Below, piece by piece: positions 7,892 through 17,806 of a DNA stretch of 29,725 bases. The notes beneath the pieces were generated by a model. It was not told where the DNA came from and did no database searches. It was given only the letters and a program-made list of their open reading frames with translations. The stretch covers positions 1 to 29,725 of the forward strand of contig CAKSSJ010000028.1 of the NCBI GenBank assembly GCA_934488615.1, read 5' to 3'. How positions within the stretch are numbered: position 1 is the first letter of the stretch; each line of letters starts with the position of its first letter. Position numbers and translations under genes: made by a program. The stretch is from an uncultured Eubacteriales bacterium (GTDB lineage: Bacteria > Bacillota > Clostridia > Oscillospirales > Acutalibacteraceae).

Positions 7892-9096
7892 GCAACAAGC
7901 TTTACTGGGTTTGGACGCAGGATGCGCTCGGAATTTCGGCAAGCGTCAAGTCCGATGAAATCGTCTCTTATTTTGGCAATGCCGAGAAGCTTTACCTTGC
8001 CGGTGAATATGAGTGGAAGATATCGGGAATATTTACAAACGGACAGATAAGCAAGCTCAGATCAACGTCTCTTGACAACGCCAAAAGAATCGTTGCGGAA
8101 TGTGAGAAATATAAAATTAAAATTGTAACCCCCGATGACGGAGATTATCCGTCTATGCTTTTCAAGCTGCCTAATTTACCGCTGGTGCTTTATGTGCGCG
8201 GAGATTTAGACTGTTTGAAAAACAAAATCACGGTTGCAATGGTAGGTGCAAGAGAAGCGAGCGAAATCGGCGTGAGAATTGCAAGAAGCCTTTCGGCATC
8301 GCTGAGCCGCTCGGGTGCCGTTGTTGTCAGCGGCGCGGCAAAAGGAATCGACAGTGCGGCTCATACGGGCGCGCTCAATGTCGGAGCAAAGACGGTCGCA
8401 GTTCTCGGCTGCGGCTTCGGAACGAATTATCTGCCCGAAAACGAACCGCTCAGACGCGAGATCGCGCACCACGGCGCACTCGTTACGGAATATCCGCCGA
8501 GAACACCCGCATTCGGACACAATTTCCCGTTCAGAAACCGTATTATATCGGGTCTTTCATACGGCACGATAGTTATTGAAGCGAATGAGAGAAGCGGTTC
8601 GCTCAGAACCGTCAATCATGCGCTTGAGCAGGGCAGAGACGTATTTGCCGTGCCCGGGGATATAACATCAAGCATGAACATGGGCACAAACAAGCTTTTG
8701 CGCGACGGTGCCAAGCCTGTTTTTAACGCGATGGACGTTCTTGAGGAATATGCCGCAAGATATCCCGATATGCTGGATGTAAACAAGATAGAAAAGGTGC
8801 TGACCGCAGATAAGTCGCCGATCGGCACATTTAAGCCGAGAGAAGAAAAAGCCGGCAAGCCGAACACGGCGGAGCAGGATAAAAAGAAGTTTGTCAAAAC
8901 CGCCGCTCCGAAAAATGTCAGTGAGAAAGCACGGCTTATCTTCGAGTCTTTCACGGAAGAAACAATGCAGGCAGAGGATCTGATCCTCAGAACGGGGCTT
9001 AATACGGTCGATTTTCTCTCGGCTGTAACGGAGCTTGAGATTCTCGGATATGTCGAACCTCTTGCAGGCAAAAATTATAAAATTAAACAACAATAA
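7888..9096 (+). CDS. dprA: DNA-processing protein DprA
   Basis: DprA loads RecA on incoming single-stranded DNA during transformation. The 402-residue protein has an N-terminal helical region, a Rossmann core from about residue 110 (VAMVGAREASEIGVRIARSL, VVSGAAKGIDSAAHTGAL, VAVLGCGFGTNYLPEN, FPFRNRIISGLS, VFAVPGDITSSMNMGTNKL, each a DprA hallmark) and a C-terminal winged helix (LRTGLNTVDFLSAVTELEIL). It overlaps the methyltransferase gene by 4 nt (ATGA). The dprA-topA-trmFO order matches that of Bacillus. No other competence genes are in the window, so a housekeeping recombination role is equally possible. Confidence 0.95.
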   Translation: MSNKLYWVWTQDALGISASVKSDEIVSYFGNAEKLYLAGEYEWKISGIFTNGQISKLRSTSLDNAKRIVAECEKYKIKIVTPDDGDYPSMLFKLPNLPLVLYVRGDLDCLKNKITVAMVGAREASEIGVRIARSLSASLSRSGAVVVSGAAKGIDSAAHTGALNVGAKTVAVLGCGFGTNYLPENEPLRREIAHHGALVTEYPPRTPAFGHNFPFRNRIISGLSYGTIVIEANERSGSLRTVNHALEQGRDVFAVPGDITSSMNMGTNKLLRDGAKPVFNAMDVLEEYAARYPDMLDVNKIEKVLTADKSPIGTFKPREEKAGKPNTAEQDKKKFVKTAAPKNVSEKARLIFESFTEETMQAEDLILRTGLNTVDFLSAVTELEILGYVEPLAGKNYKIKQQ

Positions 9097-9124
9097 ACAA
9101 TAACTTAAATAGGATGATGCATTT

Positions 9125-11242
9125 ATGTCCAAACTGGTAATAGTGGAGTCACCCACAAAGGTTAAAACAGTAAAAAAATATCTTGGTCAAGGCTATAATG
9201 TAACCGCTTCAATGGGTCATGTCCGCGACCTGCCTGCGGCGAAGCTGAGCGTTGACGTCAAGAAGGATTTTGCCCCGAAATATGCCGTTATCAAGGGCAA
9301 GGAGAAGCTCGTTAAGGAGCTCAAAAGTATGGTTGCCGAGTCTGACGGCGTTTATCTCGCAACCGACCCCGACCGCGAGGGAGAGGCTATTTCGTGGCAT
9401 CTTGCCACCTTGCTCGGTCTTGACCTTAACGCGGCAAACAGAATCACATTTAATGAAATTACAAAAACAGGTATTGAGAACGGAATGAAAAATCCCCGTT
9501 CGATAGACATGAACCTTGTAAATGCTCAGCAGGCGAGAAGAATTCTTGACCGCCTTGTGGGCTACAAGCTCAGCCCGTTCATTTCGCAGAAAATTCGCCG
9601 CGGTCTTTCAGCAGGACGGGTTCAGTCTGTTGCTGTAAGGCTCATCGTTGACCGCGAGAATGAAATCAGAGCGTTTAATCCCGAGGAATACTGGACGCTT
9701 GACGCGAAGTTCATCGCTCCGAGCAGAAAGAGCTTTTCTGCAAGCTTCTACGGCGACGAGACAGGCAAGGTCAAGATCACGAACAAGGAGCAGGCGGACG
9801 CATATCTTGCAAGGCTTGACAACGCAAAGTACAGCGTTACTTCCGTAAAGAAGGGCACAAGAAAGAAGAATCCCGCTCCGCCGTTCATTACCTCAACTCT
9901 TCAGCAGGAGGCATCGCGCCGCATGGGCTTCCAGGCTCAGCGTACAATGCGTGCCGCTCAGGAGCTTTACGAGGGCGTTGATATCGCAGGCATCGGCACA
10001 ACGGGTCTTATCACATACATGAGAACCGACTCTCTGAGAATTTCCGATGAGGCAAGAGCCGCAACAAACAGCTTTATCCGCGAGACCTACGGTGAAAAAT
10101 ATCTCCCCGAAAAGCCGAGATACTTTAAGTCGAGAAGCAACGCTCAGGACGGTCATGAGGCTATCAGACCGACCAATCCTGCCCTCACTCCCGATAGGGT
10201 AAGAGGCAGTCTCACCTCCGATCAGTATAAGCTTTACACGCTCATCTGGAAGCGCTTTGTCGCAAGCCTGATGGCAACATGTATTCAGAATACAGTTAAG
10301 GCGGAGATCGACGCGGTAACTGAGGGCGTTGACGGTTATTGCCGTTTCACAGCCGCAGGCTACAGCATTAAGTTCGACGGATTTACGGTTCTGTATGAGG
10401 AGAGCACGGACGATGAGGATGCCGAAGCAGAGGGCAAGCTTCCCGAGCTGAACACGGGCGACAAGCTCAAGCTCAAGGATCTTAAAGGCAATCAGCATTT
10501 CACTCAGCCGCCTGCAAGATACACCGAGGCTTCTCTTATCAAGGCGCTTGAGGAGAACGGAATCGGACGTCCGAGCACATACGCAACTATCATCACAACG
10601 ATAGTTAAGCGTGAATATGTAAAGCGTCAGCAGAAGCAGCTCTATCCGACGGAGCTGGGCGAAGCGATAACAAAGCTTCTCAAGGAGAAGTTTTCAAAGA
10701 TAGTTAATACGAAGTTCACGGCAGGCATGGAGACCAAGCTTGACGAGGTCGGCGAGGGTAAGGAAGATTACATCGCCATGCTCCATGAATTCTATGATGA
10801 ATTTGATAAGAACCTGCAAAAGGTTAAGGCGGATATGAAGGACGTCAAGATTCAGCTTGACGAGGATGTGACGGATATCCCGTGCGAGAAGTGCGGCAGA
10901 ATGATGGTTATCAAGGTCGGCCGCTATGGTAAATTCCTTGCATGCCCGGGCTATCCCGAGTGCAAAAACGCAAAGCCGCTTGTTACAAAGACAAATGCAA
11001 AATGCCCGAAGTGCGGCGGCGAGGTCATCGAGAGAAAGTCCAAGAGGGGATTTCCGTTCTTCGGCTGCTCAAATTGGCCCGAGTGTGACTTTATGACATG
11101 GGATAAGCCGACCGACGAAGTCTGCCCGAAATGCGGCAAGTCGCTCTTTAAGCGCAGAGGCGGACTGATAGTTTGCCTTGACGAGAACTGTGGCTATGAG
11201 CGCAAGGCAGAAAGAAAAAGCAAGAAAAAGGAAGATCAGTAA
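9125..11242 (+). CDS. topA: DNA topoisomerase I
   Basis: This type IA topoisomerase relaxes negative supercoils through a 5'-phosphotyrosine intermediate. The 705-residue protein has the Toprim domain first (LVIVESPTKVKTVKKYLG, ATDPDREGEAISWHL with the acidic metal-binding triad), then the gate domain with the catalytic tyrosine at residue 298 (ITYMRTDSLRIS) and EENGIGRPSTYATI. Three C-terminal zinc ribbons follow (CEKCG..CPGYPEC, CPKCG..CSNWPEC, CPKCG..CLDENC) and a Lys-rich tail. A moderate AGGAT ribosome binding site precedes the ATG, 28 bp after dprA. Length and domains are complete. Confidence 0.98.
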   Translation: MSKLVIVESPTKVKTVKKYLGQGYNVTASMGHVRDLPAAKLSVDVKKDFAPKYAVIKGKEKLVKELKSMVAESDGVYLATDPDREGEAISWHLATLLGLDLNAANRITFNEITKTGIENGMKNPRSIDMNLVNAQQARRILDRLVGYKLSPFISQKIRRGLSAGRVQSVAVRLIVDRENEIRAFNPEEYWTLDAKFIAPSRKSFSASFYGDETGKVKITNKEQADAYLARLDNAKYSVTSVKKGTRKKNPAPPFITSTLQQEASRRMGFQAQRTMRAAQELYEGVDIAGIGTTGLITYMRTDSLRISDEARAATNSFIRETYGEKYLPEKPRYFKSRSNAQDGHEAIRPTNPALTPDRVRGSLTSDQYKLYTLIWKRFVASLMATCIQNTVKAEIDAVTEGVDGYCRFTAAGYSIKFDGFTVLYEESTDDEDAEAEGKLPELNTGDKLKLKDLKGNQHFTQPPARYTEASLIKALEENGIGRPSTYATIITTIVKREYVKRQQKQLYPTELGEAITKLLKEKFSKIVNTKFTAGMETKLDEVGEGKEDYIAMLHEFYDEFDKNLQKVKADMKDVKIQLDEDVTDIPCEKCGRMMVIKVGRYGKFLACPGYPECKNAKPLVTKTNAKCPKCGGEVIERKSKRGFPFFGCSNWPECDFMTWDKPTDEVCPKCGKSLFKRRGGLIVCLDENCGYERKAERKSKKKEDQ

Positions 11243-12553
11243 ATGGACAGAGTTCTTGTTGTAGGCGGAGGCTTGGCAGGCGTTGAAGCGGCATGGGCGC
11301 TCGCGAACAGGGGTGTTCCCGTCACAATAGCCGAGATGAAGCCGAAGAAGCATTCTCCTGCCCACAAAACGGATATGCTCGCAGAGCTTGTCTGCTCCAA
11401 TTCGCTCAAGGCTCAGCGTGTCGGCTCGGCGGCAGGACTGCTCAAAGCCGAAATGGAAAGGCTCGGTTCGATTTGCGTCGAATGTGCAAAAAAATGCAGT
11501 GTTCCCGCAGGCGGGGCGCTCGCCGTTGACCGTGATGAATTTTCCCGTATGATAACGGAAAAAATAAAGTCGCATCCGCTCATTGAGCTTGAATGTCGAG
11601 AGGTTACGGACGTTCCCGAGGGCAACGTTATCATTGCCGCAGGCCCGCTCGCTTCCGACGCTCTTGCCGATAAAATTAAGGAGCTTTGCGGCGGTTCGCT
11701 CAGCTTTTTTGATGCGGCGGCTCCGATAGTTACGGACGAGAGCGTTGATAAATCCTGCGCCTTTACTCAGTCGAGATATGACCGCGGCGGCGAGGACGAT
11801 TACCTCAACTGCCCGATGAATAAGGAAGAATACGAGAATTTTTACAACGAGCTTGTCAATGCCGAATCGGCGGAGCTTCATTCCTTTGATAAGAAAAAGG
11901 GAGTTTATGAGGGCTGTATGCCGATCGAGGTCATGGCTTCGAGAGGTGCCGACACAATGCGTTTCGGTCCGTTGAAGCCGGTCGGTCTGAGAGATCCGAG
12001 AACGGGTCATCGCCCATGGGCGGTTTTACAGCTTCGCCGTGAGGATTCAAGCGGCACGATGTATAACCTTGTCGGATTCCAGACTAATCTTAAATTCGGC
12101 GAGCAAAAGCGAGTATTCTCCATGATTCCTGCGCTGAAAAATGCGGAGTTTGTACGCTACGGCGTAATGCACAGAAACACGTTTATTGATTCGCCGAGAC
12201 ATCTGAACAGTGATTTTTCGTTTAGAAGATGTGACGGCTTGTACTTTGCGGGTCAGATCACGGGTGTCGAGGGCTATATGGAGTCCGCATCGTCGGGAAT
12301 TCTTGCAGGAATAAACATGGCAAACAGACTTGCGGGTAAGGCTCCGCTTGAACTCCCCGATTTCACGATGATGGGCGCACTTTCAAAATATATAAGCAAC
12401 GAGAGCGTGACAGATTTTCAGCCGATGGGCGCAAATTTCGGAATTCTGCCGCCGCTCGATGAAAAAATTAGAGATAAAAAATTGAGATATGAAGCTCTCG
12501 CAAAGAGAAGTCTTGATTTTTTCAATGAAAGGTTTGGTGAAGATGAAACCTGA
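11243..12553 (+). CDS. trmFO: Folate/FAD-dependent tRNA (uracil-54-C5)-methyltransferase TrmFO
   Basis: TrmFO makes ribothymidine at position 54 of tRNA, with methylenetetrahydrofolate as carbon donor and FAD as cofactor. The 436-residue protein opens with the FAD-binding VLVVGGGLAGVEAAWALANR. The two functional cysteines of the family are present, C51 (ELVCSNSLKA) and C225 (YEGCMPIEVMASRG), with the C-terminal FAGQITGVEGYMESASSG nucleotide-binding motif. The ATG abuts the topA stop with no gap, so translation is coupled. Its end overlaps rnc by 11 nt. Confidence 0.97.
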   Translation: MDRVLVVGGGLAGVEAAWALANRGVPVTIAEMKPKKHSPAHKTDMLAELVCSNSLKAQRVGSAAGLLKAEMERLGSICVECAKKCSVPAGGALAVDRDEFSRMITEKIKSHPLIELECREVTDVPEGNVIIAAGPLASDALADKIKELCGGSLSFFDAAAPIVTDESVDKSCAFTQSRYDRGGEDDYLNCPMNKEEYENFYNELVNAESAELHSFDKKKGVYEGCMPIEVMASRGADTMRFGPLKPVGLRDPRTGHRPWAVLQLRREDSSGTMYNLVGFQTNLKFGEQKRVFSMIPALKNAEFVRYGVMHRNTFIDSPRHLNSDFSFRRCDGLYFAGQITGVEGYMESASSGILAGINMANRLAGKAPLELPDFTMMGALSKYISNESVTDFQPMGANFGILPPLDEKIRDKKLRYEALAKRSLDFFNERFGEDET

Positions 12554-13226
12554 TATAAATGAGCTTCAGCAAAAGCTCGGATATAAATTTAAAAATGAAT
12601 CGCTGTTAATGCGTGCGCTTTCTCATTCCTCATATTTCAATGAGAATCACGGCACATGCGAAGGCTCGAACGAACGCCTTGAATTTCTCGGCGATTCCGT
12701 TCTCGGCTTTATAACAGCGGAAAACTTTTTTAAGAATTATACGGATTTTCCCGAGGGAGATCTGACAAAGCTCCGCGCGGCAATGGTCTGCGAAAAGTCG
12801 CTTGCATCCTTTGCCCGTGAAATTCAGCTCGGCAAATACCTCATGCTCGGCAAGGGCGAGGTCGTAACGGGCGGCAGGGAGCGTCCGTCAATTCAAGCAG
12901 ACGCATTTGAGGCAGTTATTGCCGCGATCTATCTTGATGGCGGCATGGACGAGGCGAGAAAATTCGTGCTCAAGTATATTGACGAAGCTATCAAAAAGCA
13001 CCGCTCAGTCAAGGATTACAAGACAATGCTTCAGGAGGTCGTTCAGCGAAACCCCGGGGAGATCGTTGAATACGTCCTTGTGGGCGAGAGCGGTCCCGAT
13101 CATGATAAGCGCTTTGAGGTTGAGGTTCATCTCAATTCAAACGTGATCGGCAAGGGAATCGGCAAGAGCAAGAAACGTGCCGAGCAGGAGGCTGCAAGGG
13201 AAGCCTTGGAGCTTATGGGACTGTGA
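12543..13226 (+). CDS. rnc: Ribonuclease III
   Basis: RNase III cleaves double-stranded RNA during rRNA maturation and mRNA decay. The ATG at 12543 gives 227 residues, the usual length; an upstream ATG at 12489 would lie inside trmFO and add 18 unrelated residues. AAAGG sits 10 nt before the chosen start. The catalytic domain carries the signature NERLEFLGDSVL (E44, E47, D51) and the second acidic pair D120 and E123 (QADAFEAVIAAIYLDGG). The C-terminal third is a dsRNA-binding domain ending GKSKKRAEQEAAREALELMG. All metal ligands are present. Confidence 0.97.
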   Translation: MKPDINELQQKLGYKFKNESLLMRALSHSSYFNENHGTCEGSNERLEFLGDSVLGFITAENFFKNYTDFPEGDLTKLRAAMVCEKSLASFAREIQLGKYLMLGKGEVVTGGRERPSIQADAFEAVIAAIYLDGGMDEARKFVLKYIDEAIKKHRSVKDYKTMLQEVVQRNPGEIVEYVLVGESGPDHDKRFEVEVHLNSNVIGKGIGKSKKRAEQEAAREALELMGL

Positions 13227-14230
13227 AGCATATAAACGTGGGACTTTTTGTTCCGCACAACGGCTGTCCGCATCAATGCACGTTCTGCAATCAGCGCGCG
13301 ATCTCGGGTCAGAGTAAGCAGGTTACGCCTGCCGATGTTGATGAAGCGGTCGAAATCGCAATGAACAATCCCGACAGCAGGGGCGGCGAAATTGCTTTTT
13401 TCGGCGGCAGCTTTACGGCGATTGACCGTGATGTTATGGTCGGACTTCTGAAAGCGGCATGCAAATACGTCGAAAACGGCAGCTTCAAGGGCATACGCTG
13501 TTCAACACGTCCCGACGCGATAGATGATGAAATTTGTCGGATTTTGAAGTCCTACGGCGTTACGGCGGTCGAGCTTGGCGCACAGAGCATGAGCGACGAG
13601 GTTCTGCGGCTCAATCGCAGAGGTCATACCTCGCAGGACATTGTAAATGCGTCGAAAATGCTGAAAAGCTACGGCTTTGAGCTTGGACTGCAAATGATGA
13701 CGGGGCTTTACGGCTCAACGGATGAGGACAGCATTGAAACTGCGAAAAAAATTATTGCACTGAAGCCTGCAACGGTTCGCATTTATCCGACCGTTGTGCT
13801 CGAAAACACCGAGCTTGCCGAGCTTTATAAAAGCGGCAAATATCAGCCCGAAACGGTTGATTCTGCGGCAGAGCTTTGTGCAAGGCTGCTTTTGATGTTC
13901 GATGAAGCGGACATAACCGTTATCAGAACTGGACTTCATTCGGGCGGCGGCGTTGAGGGAGAGCACCTCGCAGGCGCATACCATCCGGCGTTCAAAGAGC
14001 TTTGCGAGGGTAAAATCTACCTCAACAAGGCTATTGAGTATATCAAAGAAAATCAAATTCCGCAGGGAAAAATCACTATTTATGTTGCCCCCGACGCAAT
14101 TTCAAAAATGACGGGGCAGAAACGCTGTAATCTTTTAAGGCTCAGGGAAATGGGCTACGATGCTAAAATTACGGCGGACAGCAAAACAGGCAAGTATCAA
14201 CTTTACATAATAAGGAACGAAGAATTATGA
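13223..14230 (+). CDS. Elp3-like radical SAM protein
   Basis: This 335-residue protein has the radical SAM cluster motif GCPHQCTFC (C15, C19, C22), the GGEIAFFGGSFTAI glycine-rich segment and IRCSTRPDAID, which resemble the catalytic half of Elp3-type enzymes. The lysine acetyltransferase domain of full Elp3 is absent. The start codon is GTG at 13223, overlapping the rnc stop by 4 nt; no ATG is available before the cluster motif. A gene of this kind commonly sits between rnc and smc in Clostridia. The substrate is unknown; HemN-type coproporphyrinogen oxidase is less likely because the HemN CxxxCxxCxC arrangement is missing. Confidence 0.85.
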   Translation: MKHINVGLFVPHNGCPHQCTFCNQRAISGQSKQVTPADVDEAVEIAMNNPDSRGGEIAFFGGSFTAIDRDVMVGLLKAACKYVENGSFKGIRCSTRPDAIDDEICRILKSYGVTAVELGAQSMSDEVLRLNRRGHTSQDIVNASKMLKSYGFELGLQMMTGLYGSTDEDSIETAKKIIALKPATVRIYPTVVLENTELAELYKSGKYQPETVDSAAELCARLLLMFDEADITVIRTGLHSGGGVEGEHLAGAYHPAFKELCEGKIYLNKAIEYIKENQIPQGKITIYVAPDAISKMTGQKRCNLLRLREMGYDAKITADSKTGKYQLYIIRNEEL

Positions 14231-17200
14231 GATTAAAAGCGCTCGAAATGCAGGGCTTCAAGTCCTTCCCCGACAAAACGGTCTTTAATTTCAATCACGG
14301 AATGACGGCTGTTGTCGGCCCCAACGGCTCGGGTAAGAGTAACATTGCCGACGCCGTGCGCTGGGTTCTCGGCGAGCAATCGACAAAGAACCTGCGAGGC
14401 TCAAAAATGGAAGATGTTATCTTCGGCGGCACGAAGGTCAGAAAGCCTCTCGGCTTTGCCGAGGTTACTTTGCGCCTTGACAACACAGACAGAACTCTCA
14501 ACAACGATAAGGACGAGGTCTCCGTAACGCGACGCTATTACCGTTCGGGCGAGAGCGAATATATGCTCAACGGTCAGGTCGTTCGTCTGCGCGATATTCA
14601 TGAGCTTTTCATGGATACGGGTCTCGGACGTGACGGCTACTCACTCGTCAGTCAGGGCAGAATCGCCGATTTGATTTCTTCAAAGTCGGGTCAGCGCCGC
14701 GACATGCTCGAGGAAGCGGCGGGAATTTCCCATTACAGATATCGCCGTAATGACGCGAACAGGAAGCTCGATCAAGCGGAGGAAAACCTTGTTCGCCTGA
14801 GGGATATTCTATCCGAGCTTGAAAGCCGTGTCGGTCCTCTTAAAACGCAGAGCGAAAAGGCGCAGAAGTTCCTCGTCCTCGCAAAGGAGAAAAAGGAGCT
14901 TGAAATCGGACTTTGGCTTCACACGATCGACACCTCAAAGGTCAAATTGAGAGAGCAGGAGGATAAGCTCTCCATCGCTCAGGGTCAGTATGATTCAATT
15001 GAAGCTTCTCTCACTCAGATCGAGACCGAGACCGAGGAGATCATAGCCAAGGGTCAGGAAATTACGGTTAAAATCGACAATATAAGAAACAATTCGACAA
15101 GCTATGAGGAAAAGGCTGTTCAGATTGAGGGTCAAATTTCCGTTGAGAAGAACACAATTCTTCATAACGAGCAGACGATCGAGCGTATCAAGCGAGACAT
15201 GAGCGACGCTTCAAACAGCGAGAATTCCCTCAAAAAAGAGGTCGAAGAAGCCGAAGCGGAAATCAACGAGCTTTTGGGCGAGATTGAAAAGAAACGCAAG
15301 GAGCTTGACTCTGCGGCGGCAAGCATAGCCGATACGAAGAACGAGACGGGCGAATTCTCGGACAGAATTGCCGAGCTTTCGCAGAAGATAACCGCTCTCA
15401 CTCAGAAGGTCGGCGAAAAGAGAATTGAAGAAACCACGGCGAATTCGTCAATTGATGAAATCAAGGGTCGTGTCAGCAATATTGAGGGCGTGCTCTCAAC
15501 AAGAAACGGCTACATAACCGAGCTTGAAGAAAAGCGCAATGCCTGTCAGGCTCAGCTCGATAAGCTCAACGACACGGCAACCGAGATAATGAACGCCGTT
15601 TCGGGATATAATCTCCGAGTTCAGTCCCGTCAGGAAAAGGCGGACAAGCTGAAATCGGCAATCGACGCAAGAGGTCTTGACATCCTTCAGAAGAAGGACA
15701 AGGTTCGCTTGCTCGACGATATGGAAAAGAACATGGAGGGCTATTCGGGTGCGGTTAAGGCTGTTGTCCGTGAGGCAAAGGGCGGCGCCCTCAGAGGTAT
15801 TCACGGTCCGCTTTCTCAGCTCATCAGCGTTGAGGATCGCTATGCCGTGGCGGTTGAAACGGCTCTCGGCGCGGCGATACAGAACATCGTAACCGACAGC
15901 GAAAATGACGCGAAGCGTGCTATCAACTTTCTTAAAGAGAAGAAGGGCGGACGTGCAACATTCCTGCCGTTGACCTCCGTTAAGTCAAAGCCGTTCACGG
16001 AAAAAGGGCTTGACGACTGCTACGGATTCGTAGATATGGCGGATAAGCTGCTCGATTACGACAGCAGGTATAACGAAATCATACAGTCGCTTTTGGGCAG
16101 AACAGCCGTTGCCGAGGATCTCGACAGCGCAATTACCATGGCGAAAAAATACTCATACAGGTTTAAAATAGTTACTCTCGACGGTCAGGTCGTCAATGCA
16201 GGCGGTTCGATGACGGGCGGTTCGAGAGGACACAATGCAGGTATCCTTAGCCGAAGCAACGAGAAGGATAAGCTTAATTCGCAGATCGCAAAGCTCGTTG
16301 CCGAGCAGGAGCAGGATAACGAAGCATATAAAAAATTGAGCGTCGAGCTTTCGGCAGTCAAGGCGGATCTTGACGCTTCGCAGGCTGACCTCAAGCGCAC
16401 ACAGGAGGACGTTATCCGTAAGGAGAGCGAGCTCGCGCTTATTGAGGGTAAGCTTGACACGGCTAATGCGGCTCTTGAAGAGCTCCGCCGTGAGAAGAAG
16501 TCGGCATCGCTGAGAATCAGCGACCTTGAAGCGATGAAAGCGGAAGCCCAGACCGAGATCGACAAGCTCAATAAGGAAATGGGTTCTTTGCAGGCTGACC
16601 TCGACGTCGTGACCCACGGCAGGGAGAAGCTCGAGGAAAAGAAAGAGGAGCTTGCACAGACCGAGGCAAGAATCAATCTTGATATTCTCGCTCTCGAAAA
16701 GGACATTGAGGCAAAGAAGGAAGCCGTTGACCTCCTCAATCGCCGTATGGCGAGCCATGAGGGCAGGCTTGACGACCTAAACGATGAAATTGCTGTAATT
16801 GAAAACGCAAATAAAGAAATTGAAATAAAAATTCAGGAGCTGTCAAAGCAGGCGCAGGAGCTTCACGAGCTTGGCGCAAGCGCAAAGAGTGATATTGAAA
16901 CACTCATCGCGGAGCGTACAAAGTGTGAAGCAAGAAGCGCACAGCTGCGTTCGGAGGAGCGTTCAAAGTCCGCCGAGCGTGAAAAAATCAGCGGAGAGCT
17001 GGCACGTCTTGAGGAGCGCAAGGCTCAGATGGAGCAGCAGCTTGAAAATGCGATAAACAAGCTCTTTGACGAATATCAGCTGACGAAATCCGAGGCGGAA
17101 GCGCTTGAAATTGTGATCGAGGATTATCAGCAGGCGCACAGAAGCTTGCAGGAAATCAAGGGCAAGATCCGAGCTCTCGGCAATGTAAACGTCGGCGCTA

Positions 17201-17796
17201 TCGAGGAATACAAAGAGGTCTCCGAGCGCTATGAGTTTATGAGCGCTCAGCTTGAGGATATCGAGAAATCGAGGGATGAGTTGAACAGGCTCATCACAGA
17301 GCTGACGAGCAAAATGGCGGAGCAGTTCAAGGCTCAGTTTGTTCGCATCAACAGCTATTTCGGCGAAACGTTTGTCGAGCTTTTCGGCGGCGGCAAGGCA
17401 GAGCTTATTCTCGAAAATCCGAACGATGTGCTTGAATGTAACATTGAGATAAAGGTTCAGCCTCCGGGCAAGAATGTTCAGAATATCGACCTGCTTTCGG
17501 GCGGCGAAAAGGGATTGGCGGCGATTGCGCTTCTTTTCTCAATTCTCAAGGTTGCACCGTCCCCGTTCTGTATTTTCGACGAGGTCGAAGCTGCGCTTGA
17601 CGATGTCAACGTTGCCCGTTATGCACGCTATGTTCGCCGCATGACGACAAATACGCAGTTCATTCTCATCACCCACAGACGAGGCACTATGGAAGAAGCC
17701 GACGTTCTCTACGGCATAACGATGCAGGAGGAGGGCGTTTCAAAGATGCTTGAGCTTCAGACGGCAGATATGGCTAAGAAGCTCGGAATAAGCTAA
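14227..17796 (+). CDS. smc: Chromosome segregation ATPase Smc
   Basis: Smc compacts and helps segregate the chromosome as a dimer with ScpA and ScpB. At 1189 residues it is full length. Walker A is GPNGSGKS at residues 31-38; two long coiled coils flank a hinge at about 519-665 (GGALRGIHGPLSQLISVEDR, ALGAAIQNIVTDSENDAKRA, VVNAGGSMTGGSRG). The signature motif LLSGGEKGL starts at residue 1089, and Walker B FDEVEAALDD has the catalytic glutamate at 1119. The ATG overlaps the upstream stop (ATGA). Its usual clostridial partner ftsY does not follow. Confidence 0.98.
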   Translation: MRLKALEMQGFKSFPDKTVFNFNHGMTAVVGPNGSGKSNIADAVRWVLGEQSTKNLRGSKMEDVIFGGTKVRKPLGFAEVTLRLDNTDRTLNNDKDEVSVTRRYYRSGESEYMLNGQVVRLRDIHELFMDTGLGRDGYSLVSQGRIADLISSKSGQRRDMLEEAAGISHYRYRRNDANRKLDQAEENLVRLRDILSELESRVGPLKTQSEKAQKFLVLAKEKKELEIGLWLHTIDTSKVKLREQEDKLSIAQGQYDSIEASLTQIETETEEIIAKGQEITVKIDNIRNNSTSYEEKAVQIEGQISVEKNTILHNEQTIERIKRDMSDASNSENSLKKEVEEAEAEINELLGEIEKKRKELDSAAASIADTKNETGEFSDRIAELSQKITALTQKVGEKRIEETTANSSIDEIKGRVSNIEGVLSTRNGYITELEEKRNACQAQLDKLNDTATEIMNAVSGYNLRVQSRQEKADKLKSAIDARGLDILQKKDKVRLLDDMEKNMEGYSGAVKAVVREAKGGALRGIHGPLSQLISVEDRYAVAVETALGAAIQNIVTDSENDAKRAINFLKEKKGGRATFLPLTSVKSKPFTEKGLDDCYGFVDMADKLLDYDSRYNEIIQSLLGRTAVAEDLDSAITMAKKYSYRFKIVTLDGQVVNAGGSMTGGSRGHNAGILSRSNEKDKLNSQIAKLVAEQEQDNEAYKKLSVELSAVKADLDASQADLKRTQEDVIRKESELALIEGKLDTANAALEELRREKKSASLRISDLEAMKAEAQTEIDKLNKEMGSLQADLDVVTHGREKLEEKKEELAQTEARINLDILALEKDIEAKKEAVDLLNRRMASHEGRLDDLNDEIAVIENANKEIEIKIQELSKQAQELHELGASAKSDIETLIAERTKCEARSAQLRSEERSKSAEREKISGELARLEERKAQMEQQLENAINKLFDEYQLTKSEAEALEIVIEDYQQAHRSLQEIKGKIRALGNVNVGAIEEYKEVSERYEFMSAQLEDIEKSRDELNRLITELTSKMAEQFKAQFVRINSYFGETFVELFGGGKAELILENPNDVLECNIEIKVQPPGKNVQNIDLLSGGEKGLAAIALLFSILKVAPSPFCIFDEVEAALDDVNVARYARYVRRMTTNTQFILITHRRGTMEEADVLYGITMQEEGVSKMLELQTADMAKKLGIS

Positions 17797-17806
17797 GGAG
17801 CAGTCT

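Noticed and set aside
13223..14230. Identity as HemN (coproporphyrinogen III oxidase)
   Set aside because: The cluster motif is CxxxCxxC followed by Asn-Gln, without the fourth cysteine, and the GGSFTAI region fits Elp3-like proteins better.
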